From contig JAWKLG010000016.1 of the NCBI GenBank assembly GCA_041392845.1, positions 109,862-173,861 on the forward strand: a stretch of 64,000 bases of DNA. Direction: 5' to 3'. Of the stretch, positions 35,689-45,670 are shown one piece after another (positions within the stretch are counted from its first letter, which is position 1; each line of letters opens with the position of its first letter). The notes under the pieces are model-generated. The model saw only the letters and a list, made by a program, of their open reading frames with translations. It was not told the origin of the DNA and searched no databases. The DNA is from JAGQWW01 sp041392845. GTDB taxonomy: Bacteria; Bacteroidota; Bacteroidia; Chitinophagales; Saprospiraceae. The position numbers were made by a program, and so were the translations under genes.

Positions 35689-38682
35689 TCAGTGCTGATG
35701 TTCCTCTCCCTCGATGCTGTCACAATGATAAAGCTCCTGCCTTTTTCCATCTACAGGTCTGGTTTTACCACCTTTCTTTTTAGTGTCCAGCATTTTTTGG
35801 ATGATGCGATTTTTTTCTGATGCCATTGCCTGACGCAGTTCCTTGTCTTCTTCACGGTCAAAATATTTCACACCGTCCACATAGGTTTGCAATCCCTTTG
35901 CTTCTATAGACAATGGATTATCAGACCATAAGACCAAATCGGCATCTTTGCCTGCCTTGATACTTCCCATTCGATCATCCAAATGAAGCAATTTGGCAGG
36001 GTTGAGGGTTACAAATTTCCAGGCATCTTCTTCTGATACATTCCCATATTTCACAGCCTTGGCTGCTTCCTGATTCAGACGTCGGGCCATTTCAGCGTCG
36101 TCAGAATTATAGGCTACTACCACTCCTTGTTCATGCATCAATGCACCGTTGTAAGGGATGGCTTCCCAAACTTCAAATTTATAAGCCCACCAATCGGCAA
36201 AAGTACTTCCGCCTGCACCGTGTTCTGCCATCTTATCTGCCACTTTGTAACCTTCCAAAATATGGGTGAAGGTGTTCACGGTAAAGCCAAATTGCTCCGC
36301 TACCTTCATCAGCATATTGATTTCGCTCTGGCGATAACTATGACAGGTAATGAATCTTTCCTTGTTGATGATTTCTAGGAGCGCTTCCAATTCCAGGTCT
36401 TTTCGATAAGGTTTTCCGGATGCTTTTAGCGCACCGTATTCCTTAGCCCTGGTAAAATGGTCAACAAAAACCTGCTCCACTCCCATTCGGGTCTGAGGAA
36501 ATCTTATGGTTTGATTGTCACCCCAGTTGGACTGTTTTACATTTTCTCCCAAAGCGAATTTTATATAGCCATCAGCACCTTTGATTTTCAATTCTTCTGC
36601 CGTTTTTCCCCACCTGAATTTAATCAAAGAAGACTGTCCTCCAATAGGATTGGCAGAACCGTGCAATTGCTGAGCAGCAGTAACTCCACCGGACAACTGA
36701 CGATAAATGTTGATGTCTTCGGGATTGACCACATCGCCAATGCGAACTTCCGCTGAGCTGGCCTGGGTTCCTTCATTTACTCCTCTTGAAACTCCGATGT
36801 GTGTATGTTCATCGATGATGCCAGATGTCAAATGTTTTCCTGATGCATCTACCGTTGTAGCGCCTGCAGGTGCGTCTAATCCTTTTCCTACTTTTTGAAT
36901 TTTTCCATTGCTAACCAAAACATCTGCATTCTCAAGAATTCCGTCTTTTTCATTGGTCCAAACAGTGGCATTTTTGAATAAAACCGTAGTTGCTTCTGGT
37001 AATTTTTCCCTTCCAAAAGCAACAAAGGGATAAATAACTTTTCCGATTTCAGGTTTTTCATTGCTGCTACTATCTTTCTTTTCTTCCTTGTTTAAAGTCG
37101 GGGTGTTACTTGTTTTTTCGGCGGTCCAACTCACCCAGTTTCCATTGGCATCCTGCCCCTTACCGGAAAATCCATTGTCGGTAAAAACTCCTTGAAGGCG
37201 GTATTTTCCACTTTCTTTTTCAGGATTAAAAGACAAGGAGATGGTCTTAACTCCATACTGTACCGATCCTTTCACTTTTATTTCTGAAGAGTCAGCATTG
37301 ACAATTTTCAATTCAGGACTTTCCTTACCGGTGACTACCAGGTTATAAGCTTGCTGCTCAATTTTCAAATTGTAATTACCACTGATATCCTCCTCTTTCA
37401 AACTCTTCATTGCATGTCTTTTTCCATGCACCCAGACTTCCAGGATTTTTGCTTTTTTATCAAAAATATTCTGATCGGTAATCAAAAAGCTGGCAGTGGT
37501 TCCATTATTTAAAGAACCAACCATATCTGTGGCTTTACAGAATGTTGCTGGATTGTGAGTCAATGCTTTCAAGGCAGTTTTTTCACTCAATCCATACTCA
37601 ATTGCCTTCCTGACCTGATCCAAAAAGCTGCTTTTCTTTTTTAAACCATCAGAAGTAAGCGCAAATTCAATACCGGCTGCTTCGAGCATAGCAGGATTAG
37701 CCGGAGCCATTTCCCAGTGTTTCAAATCGTTGTAATTGATGATTTCGGCATCAAAAGGATTTTCTACATCATAGGCATCTGGAAATTCTAAAGGTAGAAT
37801 AAGGGGAGCGCCGGTAGCTTTGATTTCTTCAATACGCTGGTATTCATCTCCACCTCCTTTGATGATGTATTTAACTCCAAATTCTTTCGCAATTTCGTTG
37901 GCTCTCAAAAGATCCAATCGATTGCTTACCGCAAAAAACTGAGGAAGGCTTTGCAATTGATTCCATGCCTCCAGCGAAAGATTGATTTCTTCTTTTTTAC
38001 CGATTTCTGCATACCATTTTCCGTCAAGGTAAGTCTGGCGAATCAAGGCAATGTAGCCCATCAACGAACTTGGATAATTTTGGGTAGAAGTCCCTTTGCT
38101 AAAAGTAAGAAAATGACCTGCTTTTTCTTTCAAAATCATTTCATGTGCACGTTCATCCCCGACAGCAACCAAAGTGGCACTTCCTCTTGAAATTCCATCC
38201 ATTTTCTGGCTCAATACAGTTCCGAATCCTGCTTCTCGCCATTCTTTGGCTTCTTTGGAATTGGGCTCAAAATTATCAACTGCATCAAACTCCGTTTTCA
38301 ATGCTTCATTCCAGGCAAATGCACCTTTTTTATCTGTCAAAAATTGAGGTCTTCCGCCTCTTTCTCTCGGTTCAGGATTTTCAGCAGGCAAGCCATATTG
38401 TGCATATAAATCAATGAATGCTGGATAAATAGTCTTTCCAGTTGCATCAATAACTACAGCATCCGGCGGAATTCGAACGCCCTGTCCAACAGCAATCACT
38501 TTACCGTCCTTGATGATAAGGGTGCTGTTTTCCAGTTTTTGATCAAAAGATTTATAAATGGTAGCATTGGTGAAAGCATATAAACCATCTCTGTTGTCGG
38601 CTACTCCGTTTTCCGGAAAAGTGATTTGAGCCAACAAGCTGCTGCTAAGGCAGCAAAGCATAAAAAATAAAAGCTTGCGCAT
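35689..38682 (-). CDS. tandem amidohydrolase family protein, secreted
   Basis: Secreted protein of 997 residues. The ATG at 38682 is chosen because it starts the signal peptide MRKLLFFMLCCLSSSLLA; the upstream extension lacks one. It contains two amidohydrolase modules. In the first (about 30-430) the usual HxH metal motif is replaced by PAFIDLYAQYGL, so it is probably not catalytic. The second (about 600-980) has the intact motif SGIIDEHTHIGVS, then TCHSYRQSEI and VVAYNSDDAEMARRL with the catalytic Asp, consistent with an imidazolonepropionase/prolidase-like hydrolase. A beta-rich insert (about 450-590) joins them. The substrate is unknown. Confidence 0.85.
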   Translation of the reverse strand: MRKLLFFMLCCLSSSLLAQITFPENGVADNRDGLYAFTNATIYKSFDQKLENSTLIIKDGKVIAVGQGVRIPPDAVVIDATGKTIYPAFIDLYAQYGLPAENPEPRERGGRPQFLTDKKGAFAWNEALKTEFDAVDNFEPNSKEAKEWREAGFGTVLSQKMDGISRGSATLVAVGDERAHEMILKEKAGHFLTFSKGTSTQNYPSSLMGYIALIRQTYLDGKWYAEIGKKEEINLSLEAWNQLQSLPQFFAVSNRLDLLRANEIAKEFGVKYIIKGGGDEYQRIEEIKATGAPLILPLEFPDAYDVENPFDAEIINYNDLKHWEMAPANPAMLEAAGIEFALTSDGLKKKSSFLDQVRKAIEYGLSEKTALKALTHNPATFCKATDMVGSLNNGTTASFLITDQNIFDKKAKILEVWVHGKRHAMKSLKEEDISGNYNLKIEQQAYNLVVTGKESPELKIVNADSSEIKVKGSVQYGVKTISLSFNPEKESGKYRLQGVFTDNGFSGKGQDANGNWVSWTAEKTSNTPTLNKEEKKDSSSNEKPEIGKVIYPFVAFGREKLPEATTVLFKNATVWTNEKDGILENADVLVSNGKIQKVGKGLDAPAGATTVDASGKHLTSGIIDEHTHIGVSRGVNEGTQASSAEVRIGDVVNPEDINIYRQLSGGVTAAQQLHGSANPIGGQSSLIKFRWGKTAEELKIKGADGYIKFALGENVKQSNWGDNQTIRFPQTRMGVEQVFVDHFTRAKEYGALKASGKPYRKDLELEALLEIINKERFITCHSYRQSEINMLMKVAEQFGFTVNTFTHILEGYKVADKMAEHGAGGSTFADWWAYKFEVWEAIPYNGALMHEQGVVVAYNSDDAEMARRLNQEAAKAVKYGNVSEEDAWKFVTLNPAKLLHLDDRMGSIKAGKDADLVLWSDNPLSIEAKGLQTYVDGVKYFDREEDKELRQAMASEKNRIIQKMLDTKKKGGKTRPVDGKRQELYHCDSIEGEEHQH

Positions 38683-38846
38683 ACATTCCTGTTTAAAAAC
38701 GCGATTTGGATGTAAAGTTTTAGGAAGGTTGAAGGTAAGGTCTTCCGCTCTGATTGCTATCATTCATTAAAGAATTTTAAAACATATGTGGTCAAATCAG
38801 ATTTTGCTCTGCTAAAACTTCCTATTTTCGGCGCAAAATCTTCCAG

Positions 38847-39875
38847 ATGTTTTACCAGGTATTTTTAAAACCCATTCTATTTTTATTTCCGCCCGAAAAA
38901 GCCCATCATCTGACTGTCGGGATGCTGAATTTTGTACTGGCCATTCCTCTTGTAAACTGGATTTTTAAAAAGACTTTTTCTATCGAAAAAAAGAGTCTTG
39001 AAAAGGAAGTTTTTGGTTTGAAATTTAAAAATCCAGTCGGTCTTGCTGCCGGATTCGATAAAGACGGAAAGTATTTTAAAAATATGGCCTCACTGGGCTT
39101 CGGATTCATTGAAATAGGAACAGTAACACCCAAAGGTCAACCGGGAAATGAACAACCCAGGCTTTTCAGATTGCCTCAGGATGAAGGACTCATCAATCGC
39201 ATGGGATTCAACAATGAAGGGGTGGATGCGCTGGTAGAAAGGTTGAAAAAAGGAAAACCCAAAGGTGTGATCATCGGTGGAAATATTGGCAAAAATAAAG
39301 TGACACCGAATGAAGATGCCGTTTTGGATTATGAAATATGTTTTGAAAAGTTGTTTCCTTACGTTGACTATTTTGTAGTGAATGTGAGTTCTCCCAACAC
39401 CCCTGGATTGCGTGAACTTCAGGACAAAGAACCGCTTACCAGGATCATTAATAGTTTGCAGCAATTGAATCGGGCAAAATCCAGCCCCAAACCACTTTTG
39501 CTAAAGATTGCTCCCGATTTGACCGATGCACAATTGGATGACATCCTCGAAATTGCAAACTCCACAGGTTTGGATGGTGTAATTGCAACCAATACTACCA
39601 TCAGCAGAGAAGGTTTGGCTACGTCGACAGGCGAAATTGAAAGCATTGGAGCCGGAGGTTTAAGTGGTGCTCCGGTAAGAGATCGTTCAACCGAAGTTAT
39701 TCGCTACCTTTATGAAAAATCCGGAAAGCAATTGAAAATAATTGGTGTCGGTGGGATAGATTCCCCTGAATCTGCGAAAGAAAAACTGGAGGCAGGTGCT
39801 GTGTTGGTTCAGGTTTATTCCGGGATGATTTATAAGGGGCCCGGCCTGGTAAAATCAATATGTAAATCTCTATAG
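38847..39875 (+). CDS. pyrD: dihydroorotate dehydrogenase (quinone)
   Basis: Class 2 DHODH of 342 residues, membrane-associated, oxidises dihydroorotate to orotate with quinone in pyrimidine synthesis. The N-terminal amphipathic helix (MFYQVFLKPILFLFPPEKAH) is the membrane-binding part of class 2. The barrel shows KNPVGLAAGFDKDGKYFKNM, GFGFIEIGTVTPKGQPGNEQ, NRMGFNNEG, the active-site serine region VNVSSPNTPGLRELQ and the FMN-binding IIGVGGIDSPESAKEKLEAG. The length is standard. It is divergent from the amidohydrolase gene. carB, another pyrimidine gene, lies 6 kb downstream. Confidence 0.97.
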   Translation: MFYQVFLKPILFLFPPEKAHHLTVGMLNFVLAIPLVNWIFKKTFSIEKKSLEKEVFGLKFKNPVGLAAGFDKDGKYFKNMASLGFGFIEIGTVTPKGQPGNEQPRLFRLPQDEGLINRMGFNNEGVDALVERLKKGKPKGVIIGGNIGKNKVTPNEDAVLDYEICFEKLFPYVDYFVVNVSSPNTPGLRELQDKEPLTRIINSLQQLNRAKSSPKPLLLKIAPDLTDAQLDDILEIANSTGLDGVIATNTTISREGLATSTGEIESIGAGGLSGAPVRDRSTEVIRYLYEKSGKQLKIIGVGGIDSPESAKEKLEAGAVLVQVYSGMIYKGPGLVKSICKSL

Positions 39876-39955
39876 TTCAATAACATCTCTCAAACTGCTC
39901 TTGCTCTTTTAAATTTTGCCTGATTTTTGCTTAGTAGGGTTTAAACCTACTATCA

Positions 39956-41734
39956 ATGGGCAAAAAATCTTCAAAACAAAAGTCTGTTCCCTCTCCGGAG
40001 TTGAAGTCTACTAACAAAAAGGCTTCAGCTTCGGAAAAGACGAAATGGCTGCTTGCCGCTTCGTTTTTTGTTTTGGGATTTGCCTTGTATGCTCCCAGTA
40101 TTTCCTTCGATTTTGTTTATGATGACGATGCCGTTATAAAGGAAAACCGATTTGTCAAAAAAGGTACGGACGGAATCAAAGAAATCTGGACTACTTCCTA
40201 TTTCAAAGGTTATGATGAAAACATGAATGCCAGGGCATTTCGCCCGATTCCCATGACCATGTTTGCCCTGGAGGTTGATTTTCTGGGTATGAATCCTACC
40301 GTTCACCATTTTGTGAATGTTCTTTTTTATGGACTCACCGGTGTTCTTCTTTTTTTCTTTTTGGCAAGACTTTTTAAAAAAGAAAACCTTTGGCTGGCTG
40401 CAACGGTCACCTTGTTTTTCCTGGTCAATCCGGTTCACATAGAAGTCATCGCCAACATCAAAAGTAGAGATGAGTTAATCGCTTTTTTCAGTTTTGTTTT
40501 GACTGCCTGGTTATGGTTGAAAGCATTGGATGAAAAAAAATCCTGGTTGTTGGGGTTGTCTTGGATGGCTTATGCCGTAGCACTTTTTTCAAAAGAATCT
40601 GCACTGACTACGCTAGCCATGTTCCCGCTTATGTTGTGGTTTTTTAGGGAGAAGGATTGGAAACAAATTGCTTTTTCTTCACTTCCATTTTTAGCATTGG
40701 CTGTGATTTATTTGATAGTCAGGTCGTGTATTGTCGGCGGATTGAATGAGGGAGTAACCTTAACAGTTTTGGACAATTCTTTGCTCGCTGCTAGCAGTAC
40801 TTCTGAACGAATTGCTTCCAATATTTACGTTTTAGGGCTTTATTTTTATAAAAATCTGGTCCCTTTTCCACTGCTCAGCGATTATTCCTTTTCGACTATT
40901 CCACTGAAAAACTGGTCTGATTGGGAAGTTTGGGCAAGTATGCTTTTATATGCAGGCTTGATTTATGTAGCCATAGTTGGCCTTTTAAAAAAATGGATAC
41001 CGGCATACGGAGTGTGGCATTTCTTTGCTACCGTTTCTATTTTTAGTAGTGTGGTAGTCCTAAACGTGAGTCCATACAACGACCGATTCAATTACAATCC
41101 TTCCCTTGGAGTTTGCATTTTATTGGCCTGGCTTCTTTTTTACCTTTTTTATAAAAATGAAAATAACACGAGTAGTAAAAAATATATTTTAATTGCTTTG
41201 GTTGCTATAATAAGCCTTGGAGGAATAGCCAGAATTTATCAACACCAACCGGTATGGGAAAACAGGTTCACCTTGTTTGATCACGATGTCGAATTGGCTC
41301 CCAACAATGCCCGCATGTTGAAAAATAAAGGTGGTTCTTTGGTGCGTCAGGCAGTCGCAGAAAAAGACAAAGAAAAGCAGGCACAAATAGCCGATGAGGC
41401 AATCGTATACCTTGAAAAGGCATTGAATATTTACGAAAGGCTTCCAACCAGCCATGTCTACCTGGGCATTATGTACGGCATCAAAGGAGAGTTGGAAAAG
41501 GCGGAAATTTCCTATAAAAATGCTTTGGTCATCGATTCCAATAATGTATATGCCAAAACCAATCTTGCCAACATTTTTTACCGCCAAGGCAAAATCCATG
41601 AATCGCTTGAATTGCTACAACAGGTTAAACCTGAATTGTATTCAGCCAATGACAAGTATTTGTTGTATTGGATTTACAACAAACTGGGTGATTTTGAGAC
41701 GGCCATGAAGTGGAAAGAACAATCTGGTAGGTAG
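39956..41734 (+). CDS. TMTC-like membrane protein with TPR repeats
   Basis: Membrane protein of 592 residues. A basic cytoplasmic N-terminus (about 1-30) precedes about ten membrane helices in a GT-C/PMT-like layout. The first extracytoplasmic loop carries the acidic motif DFVYDDDAVIKENRFVKKG, and further on RAFRPIPMTMFALEVDF and IANIKSRDELIAFF, features of the TMTC group of O-mannosyltransferase-like proteins. The C-terminal part (about 455-592) has TPR helices (YLEKALNIYERLPTSHVYLG, EKAEISYKNALVIDSNNVYA). Related bacterial proteins may glycosylate exported proteins. The acceptor here is unknown. Confidence 0.75.
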   Translation: MGKKSSKQKSVPSPELKSTNKKASASEKTKWLLAASFFVLGFALYAPSISFDFVYDDDAVIKENRFVKKGTDGIKEIWTTSYFKGYDENMNARAFRPIPMTMFALEVDFLGMNPTVHHFVNVLFYGLTGVLLFFFLARLFKKENLWLAATVTLFFLVNPVHIEVIANIKSRDELIAFFSFVLTAWLWLKALDEKKSWLLGLSWMAYAVALFSKESALTTLAMFPLMLWFFREKDWKQIAFSSLPFLALAVIYLIVRSCIVGGLNEGVTLTVLDNSLLAASSTSERIASNIYVLGLYFYKNLVPFPLLSDYSFSTIPLKNWSDWEVWASMLLYAGLIYVAIVGLLKKWIPAYGVWHFFATVSIFSSVVVLNVSPYNDRFNYNPSLGVCILLAWLLFYLFYKNENNTSSKKYILIALVAIISLGGIARIYQHQPVWENRFTLFDHDVELAPNNARMLKNKGGSLVRQAVAEKDKEKQAQIADEAIVYLEKALNIYERLPTSHVYLGIMYGIKGELEKAEISYKNALVIDSNNVYAKTNLANIFYRQGKIHESLELLQQVKPELYSANDKYLLYWIYNKLGDFETAMKWKEQSGR

Positions 41735-41955
41735 GGTTGCGCTGTTCGCTATTCGGTATTCGCTATTCGATGCTCGCTTTTCGTTTTTTTTTAAAGTCCT
41801 CGTAAACCGTAAATCGTAAAACGTAATTTCAACAAATACTAGGTGGAACCTCCGAAAGTCAAGTTATCTAACTTGTAATTTGCGATTCCTCCATCGCCTA
41901 TTTATTAATCGCTTCTTTTTACCTTTGATCCTTTCAAAACGAAAATCAAGGTAAA
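41735..41955. repeat. intergenic word repeats and -7 element
   Basis: After the TMTC-like gene lies a run of GCTATTCG/GTATTCG words (41744-41778) and CGTAAACCGTAAATCGTAAA (about 41802-41825). A perfect TAnnTTTG box, TACCTTTG, at 41920-41927 stands 28 bases before the dipeptidase start and is its likely promoter. Confidence 0.6.
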
Positions 41956-43221
41956 ATGAAATATCTTTTTGGCTTTTTGATCACAGTTGTTGGACTGTTT
42001 TCATGTGGAACAGAAAAGACCGTTGAAGAAAAAACTCCTGTTCAAAAGCCTGTCTCTGAAATGAATGATGAAGAGCTTACAGCTTATGCGGATTCTCTGG
42101 CGCATAAATTCATCATCGCAGATTCTCATGTTGATCTGCCTTACAGATTGACCACTAAATTTTTCAGATTGTTTAGAGAATATATTGGTATCCCGATTCA
42201 GAGCGATGAAGGAGACTTTGATTATGTAAGAGCTAAAAAGGGTGGTTTGGATGCTCCTTTCATGTCAATTTATATTCCAGCTTCCTACCAGGAAACCGGT
42301 GGAGCCAAGCAATATGCTGATTCCCTGATCAATATGATTGAAACCATAGTGCAGGAACATCCAGATAAGTTTGCTTTGGCAAAAACAGCCGGAGAAGTTA
42401 AGGCCAATTTTGAAAAAGGCCTGATTTCTCTTCCTTTAGGAATGGAAAATGGTGCACCCATCCAGGAACTTTCTGACGTAGCCTATTATCAGCAAAAGGG
42501 AATCAGGTATGTTACCCTGACGCATTCTAAAGACAATAAAATTTGTGATTCTTCCTACGATACCACCGGCACCCATGGCGGATTAAGTGATTTTGGAAAA
42601 GATGTAGTGAAGGAAATGAACAAACAGGGAATCATGGTAGACATTTCACATGTTTCCGATAGCACTTTCTACCAGGTGGTGAGAATGACCGACGTACCTG
42701 TTATTGCTTCCCATTCTTCTTGTAGAAAATTCACACCAGGCTGGGAAAGAAACATGAACGACGATATGATCAAAAAGTTAGGTGAAAATGGCGGTGTCAT
42801 TCAAATCAATTTTGGATCCACCTTCCTTGATTCTGAAATCAAAAAACAAAGAGATAGCCTACGCAATGTAAGAGATGCAATGTTGGCCGAGGCAAAGGTG
42901 ACAATGGATGATTCAGTAGGCATGGCCATGGTCAAAGAATTCAACGAGACCCACAAGGAAGCACTTTATGCTGATCTTGATTTGGTAACCGACCACATTG
43001 CCCACGTTGTCGATCTAATAGGAATCGACCACGTAGGTTTCGGCTCCGACTTCGATGGAGTAGGGGACAGCCTCCCAACCGGCTTGAAAGACGTAAGTAT
43101 GTATCCCAACTTGATAAAAACCCTCCTAAAAAGAGGTTTTTCACCCGAAGACATCGAAAAAATCTGTTTCGGCAACCTCGCCAGAGTCTGGGACGAAGTG
43201 GAGGCAGCAGCAGGAAGGTAA
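41956..43221 (+). CDS. membrane dipeptidase (M19 family), lipoprotein
   Basis: Zinc dipeptidase of the renal-dipeptidase family, 421 residues. A lipoprotein signal (FLITVVGLFSCGTEKT, cysteine about residue 17) predicts periplasmic or surface attachment. Metal ligands are visible: IIADSHVDLPYRL (HxD), the bridging Glu in LGMENGAPIQE, DISHVSDSTFYQV and VIASHSSCRKF, and the C-terminal IDHVGFGSDFDGVG. It cleaves dipeptides, probably for nutrition or cell-wall peptide recycling. It is a single gene with its own promoter at 41920-41927. Confidence 0.93.
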   Translation: MKYLFGFLITVVGLFSCGTEKTVEEKTPVQKPVSEMNDEELTAYADSLAHKFIIADSHVDLPYRLTTKFFRLFREYIGIPIQSDEGDFDYVRAKKGGLDAPFMSIYIPASYQETGGAKQYADSLINMIETIVQEHPDKFALAKTAGEVKANFEKGLISLPLGMENGAPIQELSDVAYYQQKGIRYVTLTHSKDNKICDSSYDTTGTHGGLSDFGKDVVKEMNKQGIMVDISHVSDSTFYQVVRMTDVPVIASHSSCRKFTPGWERNMNDDMIKKLGENGGVIQINFGSTFLDSEIKKQRDSLRNVRDAMLAEAKVTMDDSVGMAMVKEFNETHKEALYADLDLVTDHIAHVVDLIGIDHVGFGSDFDGVGDSLPTGLKDVSMYPNLIKTLLKRGFSPEDIEKICFGNLARVWDEVEAAAGR

Positions 43222-43747
43222 AAAGCGGTTTGCGGGGAACGGTGTACGTTATGCGGTTGAAAATTATTAATTCATGCAAATTGAAAATAACGTAAAAACC
43301 CCCATGCCATGTAGAGCCGCCATGCATGGCGGCTCTACATGGCATGGGGGGACATAGTGATAATAAATTCTTGAAATCTATACATCAAAATCAAACATGG
43401 ATTTGGTCAGGCTGGTATTTTCCACCCCCAGAATCTCTTTGTGATCTTACATGCCTTCCCCTTTCTTTGCGATTCAAATCCCTTAGCGTCCTTCTTTCCT
43501 TCCCCATCCTTTGCGATTATATAAGTAATCAAAAGTTAAATGCTGCTAGAATCCGGCGGGTCCTCTCCGAGAGACCCGCCTTAGACTTTTTGCTTTTTCT
43601 TTATTTTTAATGTATTTTCTATTGGATAGGGCGGAATAATAGTTACCTGCTTCTAAATAATTGCAACCCCAAGCATCAGCACCCTCTCTTTGCGTTCTTC
43701 CTGCCTTCCCCATCCTTTGCGATTCTCACCTTCCCCATCCTTTGCGA
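43222..43747. repeat. repeat-rich intergenic region with perfect 52-bp palindrome
   Basis: No gene. A perfect 52-bp palindrome (43299-43350) has arms with CCATGCCATGTAGAGCCGCC and no spacer. Further on lies the hairpin GGCGGGTC-N10-GACCCGCC (43555-43580) of the dispersed ~150-bp repeat, and several copies of the words CCTTCCCCATCC and TTTGCGATT (43480-43750). The palindrome could act as a terminator for the dipeptidase gene. Confidence 0.75.
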
Positions 43748-44926
43748 TCACCCTCCATAATAAATCCTATAAATCGCATTCGCAAAATCATCTGAAACCA
43801 ACATGGAACCGTCTGGCATTACTTCCAGATCAACTGGTCTTCCCCAGGGTTCTCCATTTTGCAACCAGCCTTCTGCGAAGGGAATATATCCTTGAGAGCG
43901 ATATTGATCGTCCAGTTTGACCATCATAACCCGATATCCGATGGGTGTGCTTCGGTTCCATGATCCGTGTTCTGCAAATAAAGGTTGGTTTTTAAACTTG
44001 ACTGGAAACATATCGCCAGTATAAAATTCGATGCCCAGGGGAGCAACATGAGGACCCAAATTTTGAACAGGCGGGGTGAATTCTTTACAATCTCTTAATT
44101 TGCCAAATTCAGGATCCAGTGTGTCACCTTGATGGCAGAATGGATATCCAAAATGCATGTCTTCTTTTGGAGCATGATTCAATTCACAAGCAGGCATGTC
44201 ATCTCCCATCCAATCGCGACCATTGTCGGTAAACCACAAGTCGCCGGTCACCGGATGCCAATCAAATCCAACTGTATTTCTAATACCATGTTGTACGACT
44301 TCCATATTGGTGCCGTCCGGATTAAGCCTGGTGATGGAACAGAAAATTTCATCTTCCGGATTGCAAATATTACAAGGGGCACCTACAGGCACATAAAGTT
44401 TATCATCAGGTCCAAAAGCAATGTATTTCCAGCCATGGTGAGATTCGTCCGGGTACTTGTCAAAAACCACTACCGGTTTGGGAGGATTAGCAAGGTTAGC
44501 TTCGATGTTTTCAAATTTGATGATGCGGCTTACTTCTGCCACATAGAGGTCGCCATCTTTAAAGGCAACGCCATTGGGCATGTCCAGTTTTTCTGCCAGT
44601 ACATATTTTTTATCGGCATGAAAATCCCCGTCCTCATCTACCAGAGCATAAACGTCTCCTTCATTTCTGGTACCCACAAACAAAGTTCCATTTGGACTCA
44701 GACAAAGCGACCTCGCATTTTTCACATCTTCAGCAAAAACATCAATTTTAAACCCTTCCGGTAATTTGATTTTATCCAGCGGCAATTTGGTGTCAGCTGG
44801 TTTGAAGGATGCTTTTTTGGCCAGGGAGTTGGTTGGTGCCTGTTCTGTATTCGTAGGATTTTCATTTTTACATTGTAAAAAAGAAAGCAGAGAAAAGAGA
44901 ACAATAGCGTAGCTGGTGAATTTCAT
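43748..44926 (-). CDS. sorbosone/glucose dehydrogenase-like PQQ-type lipoprotein
   Basis: Lipoprotein of 392 residues. The ATG at 44926 begins the signal MKFTSYAIVLFSLLSFLQCK with the lipobox cysteine at residue 19. A beta-propeller follows, as in soluble PQQ glucose/sorbosone dehydrogenases: KIKLPEGFKIDVFAEDVKNA, SLCLSPNGTLFVGTRNEGDV, YIAFGPDDKLYVPVGAPCNI, HGIRNTVGFDWHPVTGDLWF, GRDWMGDDMPACELN and AEHGSWNRSTPIGYRV. These are typical of the L-sorbosone dehydrogenase group. The cofactor (PQQ) is family knowledge; the substrate is unknown. Confidence 0.87.
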   Translation of the reverse strand: MKFTSYAIVLFSLLSFLQCKNENPTNTEQAPTNSLAKKASFKPADTKLPLDKIKLPEGFKIDVFAEDVKNARSLCLSPNGTLFVGTRNEGDVYALVDEDGDFHADKKYVLAEKLDMPNGVAFKDGDLYVAEVSRIIKFENIEANLANPPKPVVVFDKYPDESHHGWKYIAFGPDDKLYVPVGAPCNICNPEDEIFCSITRLNPDGTNMEVVQHGIRNTVGFDWHPVTGDLWFTDNGRDWMGDDMPACELNHAPKEDMHFGYPFCHQGDTLDPEFGKLRDCKEFTPPVQNLGPHVAPLGIEFYTGDMFPVKFKNQPLFAEHGSWNRSTPIGYRVMMVKLDDQYRSQGYIPFAEGWLQNGEPWGRPVDLEVMPDGSMLVSDDFANAIYRIYYGG

Positions 44927-45034
44927 AGAGGATAAATTGAGCATATTTGCACGAAAAATAAGAGAAAAATACTGTTTGAAACAATTTTATACACTAACCT
45001 GATTTTGACCGGTATTGTTTTTAAAATTATTTGA

Positions 45035-45604
45035 ATGAAAAACCAAACCAATAAGTGGGAGCTGATCCGAAAAGGGGAATTTGTCGATTTGAAACTCTTA
45101 AAAGCCAGATTTGACTGGTACCTCAATAAGCGGAACAACGAAGAAGACAAAATGGTCTTTTTGGATGCGGCAGATGCGGTATGTGTGGTAGCGCTCACAA
45201 CTAAAGGTACTTTATTGCTGGTCAAACAATTTAGGTTCGGTGTAGAAGAAGAAACCTTGGAAGCGCCCGGAGGTTTGGTGGATGCCGAAGAAGATAAACT
45301 GATTGCAGCCCAAAGAGAATTGCGTGAAGAAACCGGATACACAGGCGGCAAGTGGACTTTTTTACAGACCATTCAGTCCAATCCTGTTTTTATGAATAAT
45401 TACATCCATCAATACTTGGCTGTTGGTGTTGAAAAGACTGATGAACTCAAATTAGACATTGGAGAAAACATTGAGGTGGTCGAAATTCAACCTGAAGAGT
45501 TGAAGGATTTTTATGAAAAAGGGCTCATCAGACACCCTCATACCATGACAGCTTTGCTGAAAGTTTTCGATCTGTGGGAAAAAGTTCCTTTGAAATCCCT
45601 TTAA
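45035..45604 (+). CDS. Nudix hydrolase (ADP-ribose pyrophosphatase type)
   Basis: Cytoplasmic Nudix hydrolase of 189 residues. The Nudix box is complete: GLVDAEEDKLIAAQ followed by RELREETGY (about residues 88-110), with all catalytic glutamates. The N-terminal strands (VDLKLLKARFDWYLNKRNNE) and the proline-rich EEETLEAPGG before the box resemble ADP-ribose pyrophosphatases. It hydrolyses a nucleoside diphosphate linked to another moiety, releasing Mg-dependent products; the exact substrate is not fixed. It stands divergent from the sorbosone dehydrogenase-like gene and 132 bases before carB. Confidence 0.9.
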   Translation: MKNQTNKWELIRKGEFVDLKLLKARFDWYLNKRNNEEDKMVFLDAADAVCVVALTTKGTLLLVKQFRFGVEEETLEAPGGLVDAEEDKLIAAQRELREETGYTGGKWTFLQTIQSNPVFMNNYIHQYLAVGVEKTDELKLDIGENIEVVEIQPEELKDFYEKGLIRHPHTMTALLKVFDLWEKVPLKSL

Positions 45605-45670
45605 TTCTTTGTGTTTATTTTGTCGAGCGTCAAAAAAGTGCATTTAAACCAAATTACTTTTTGAATAATT

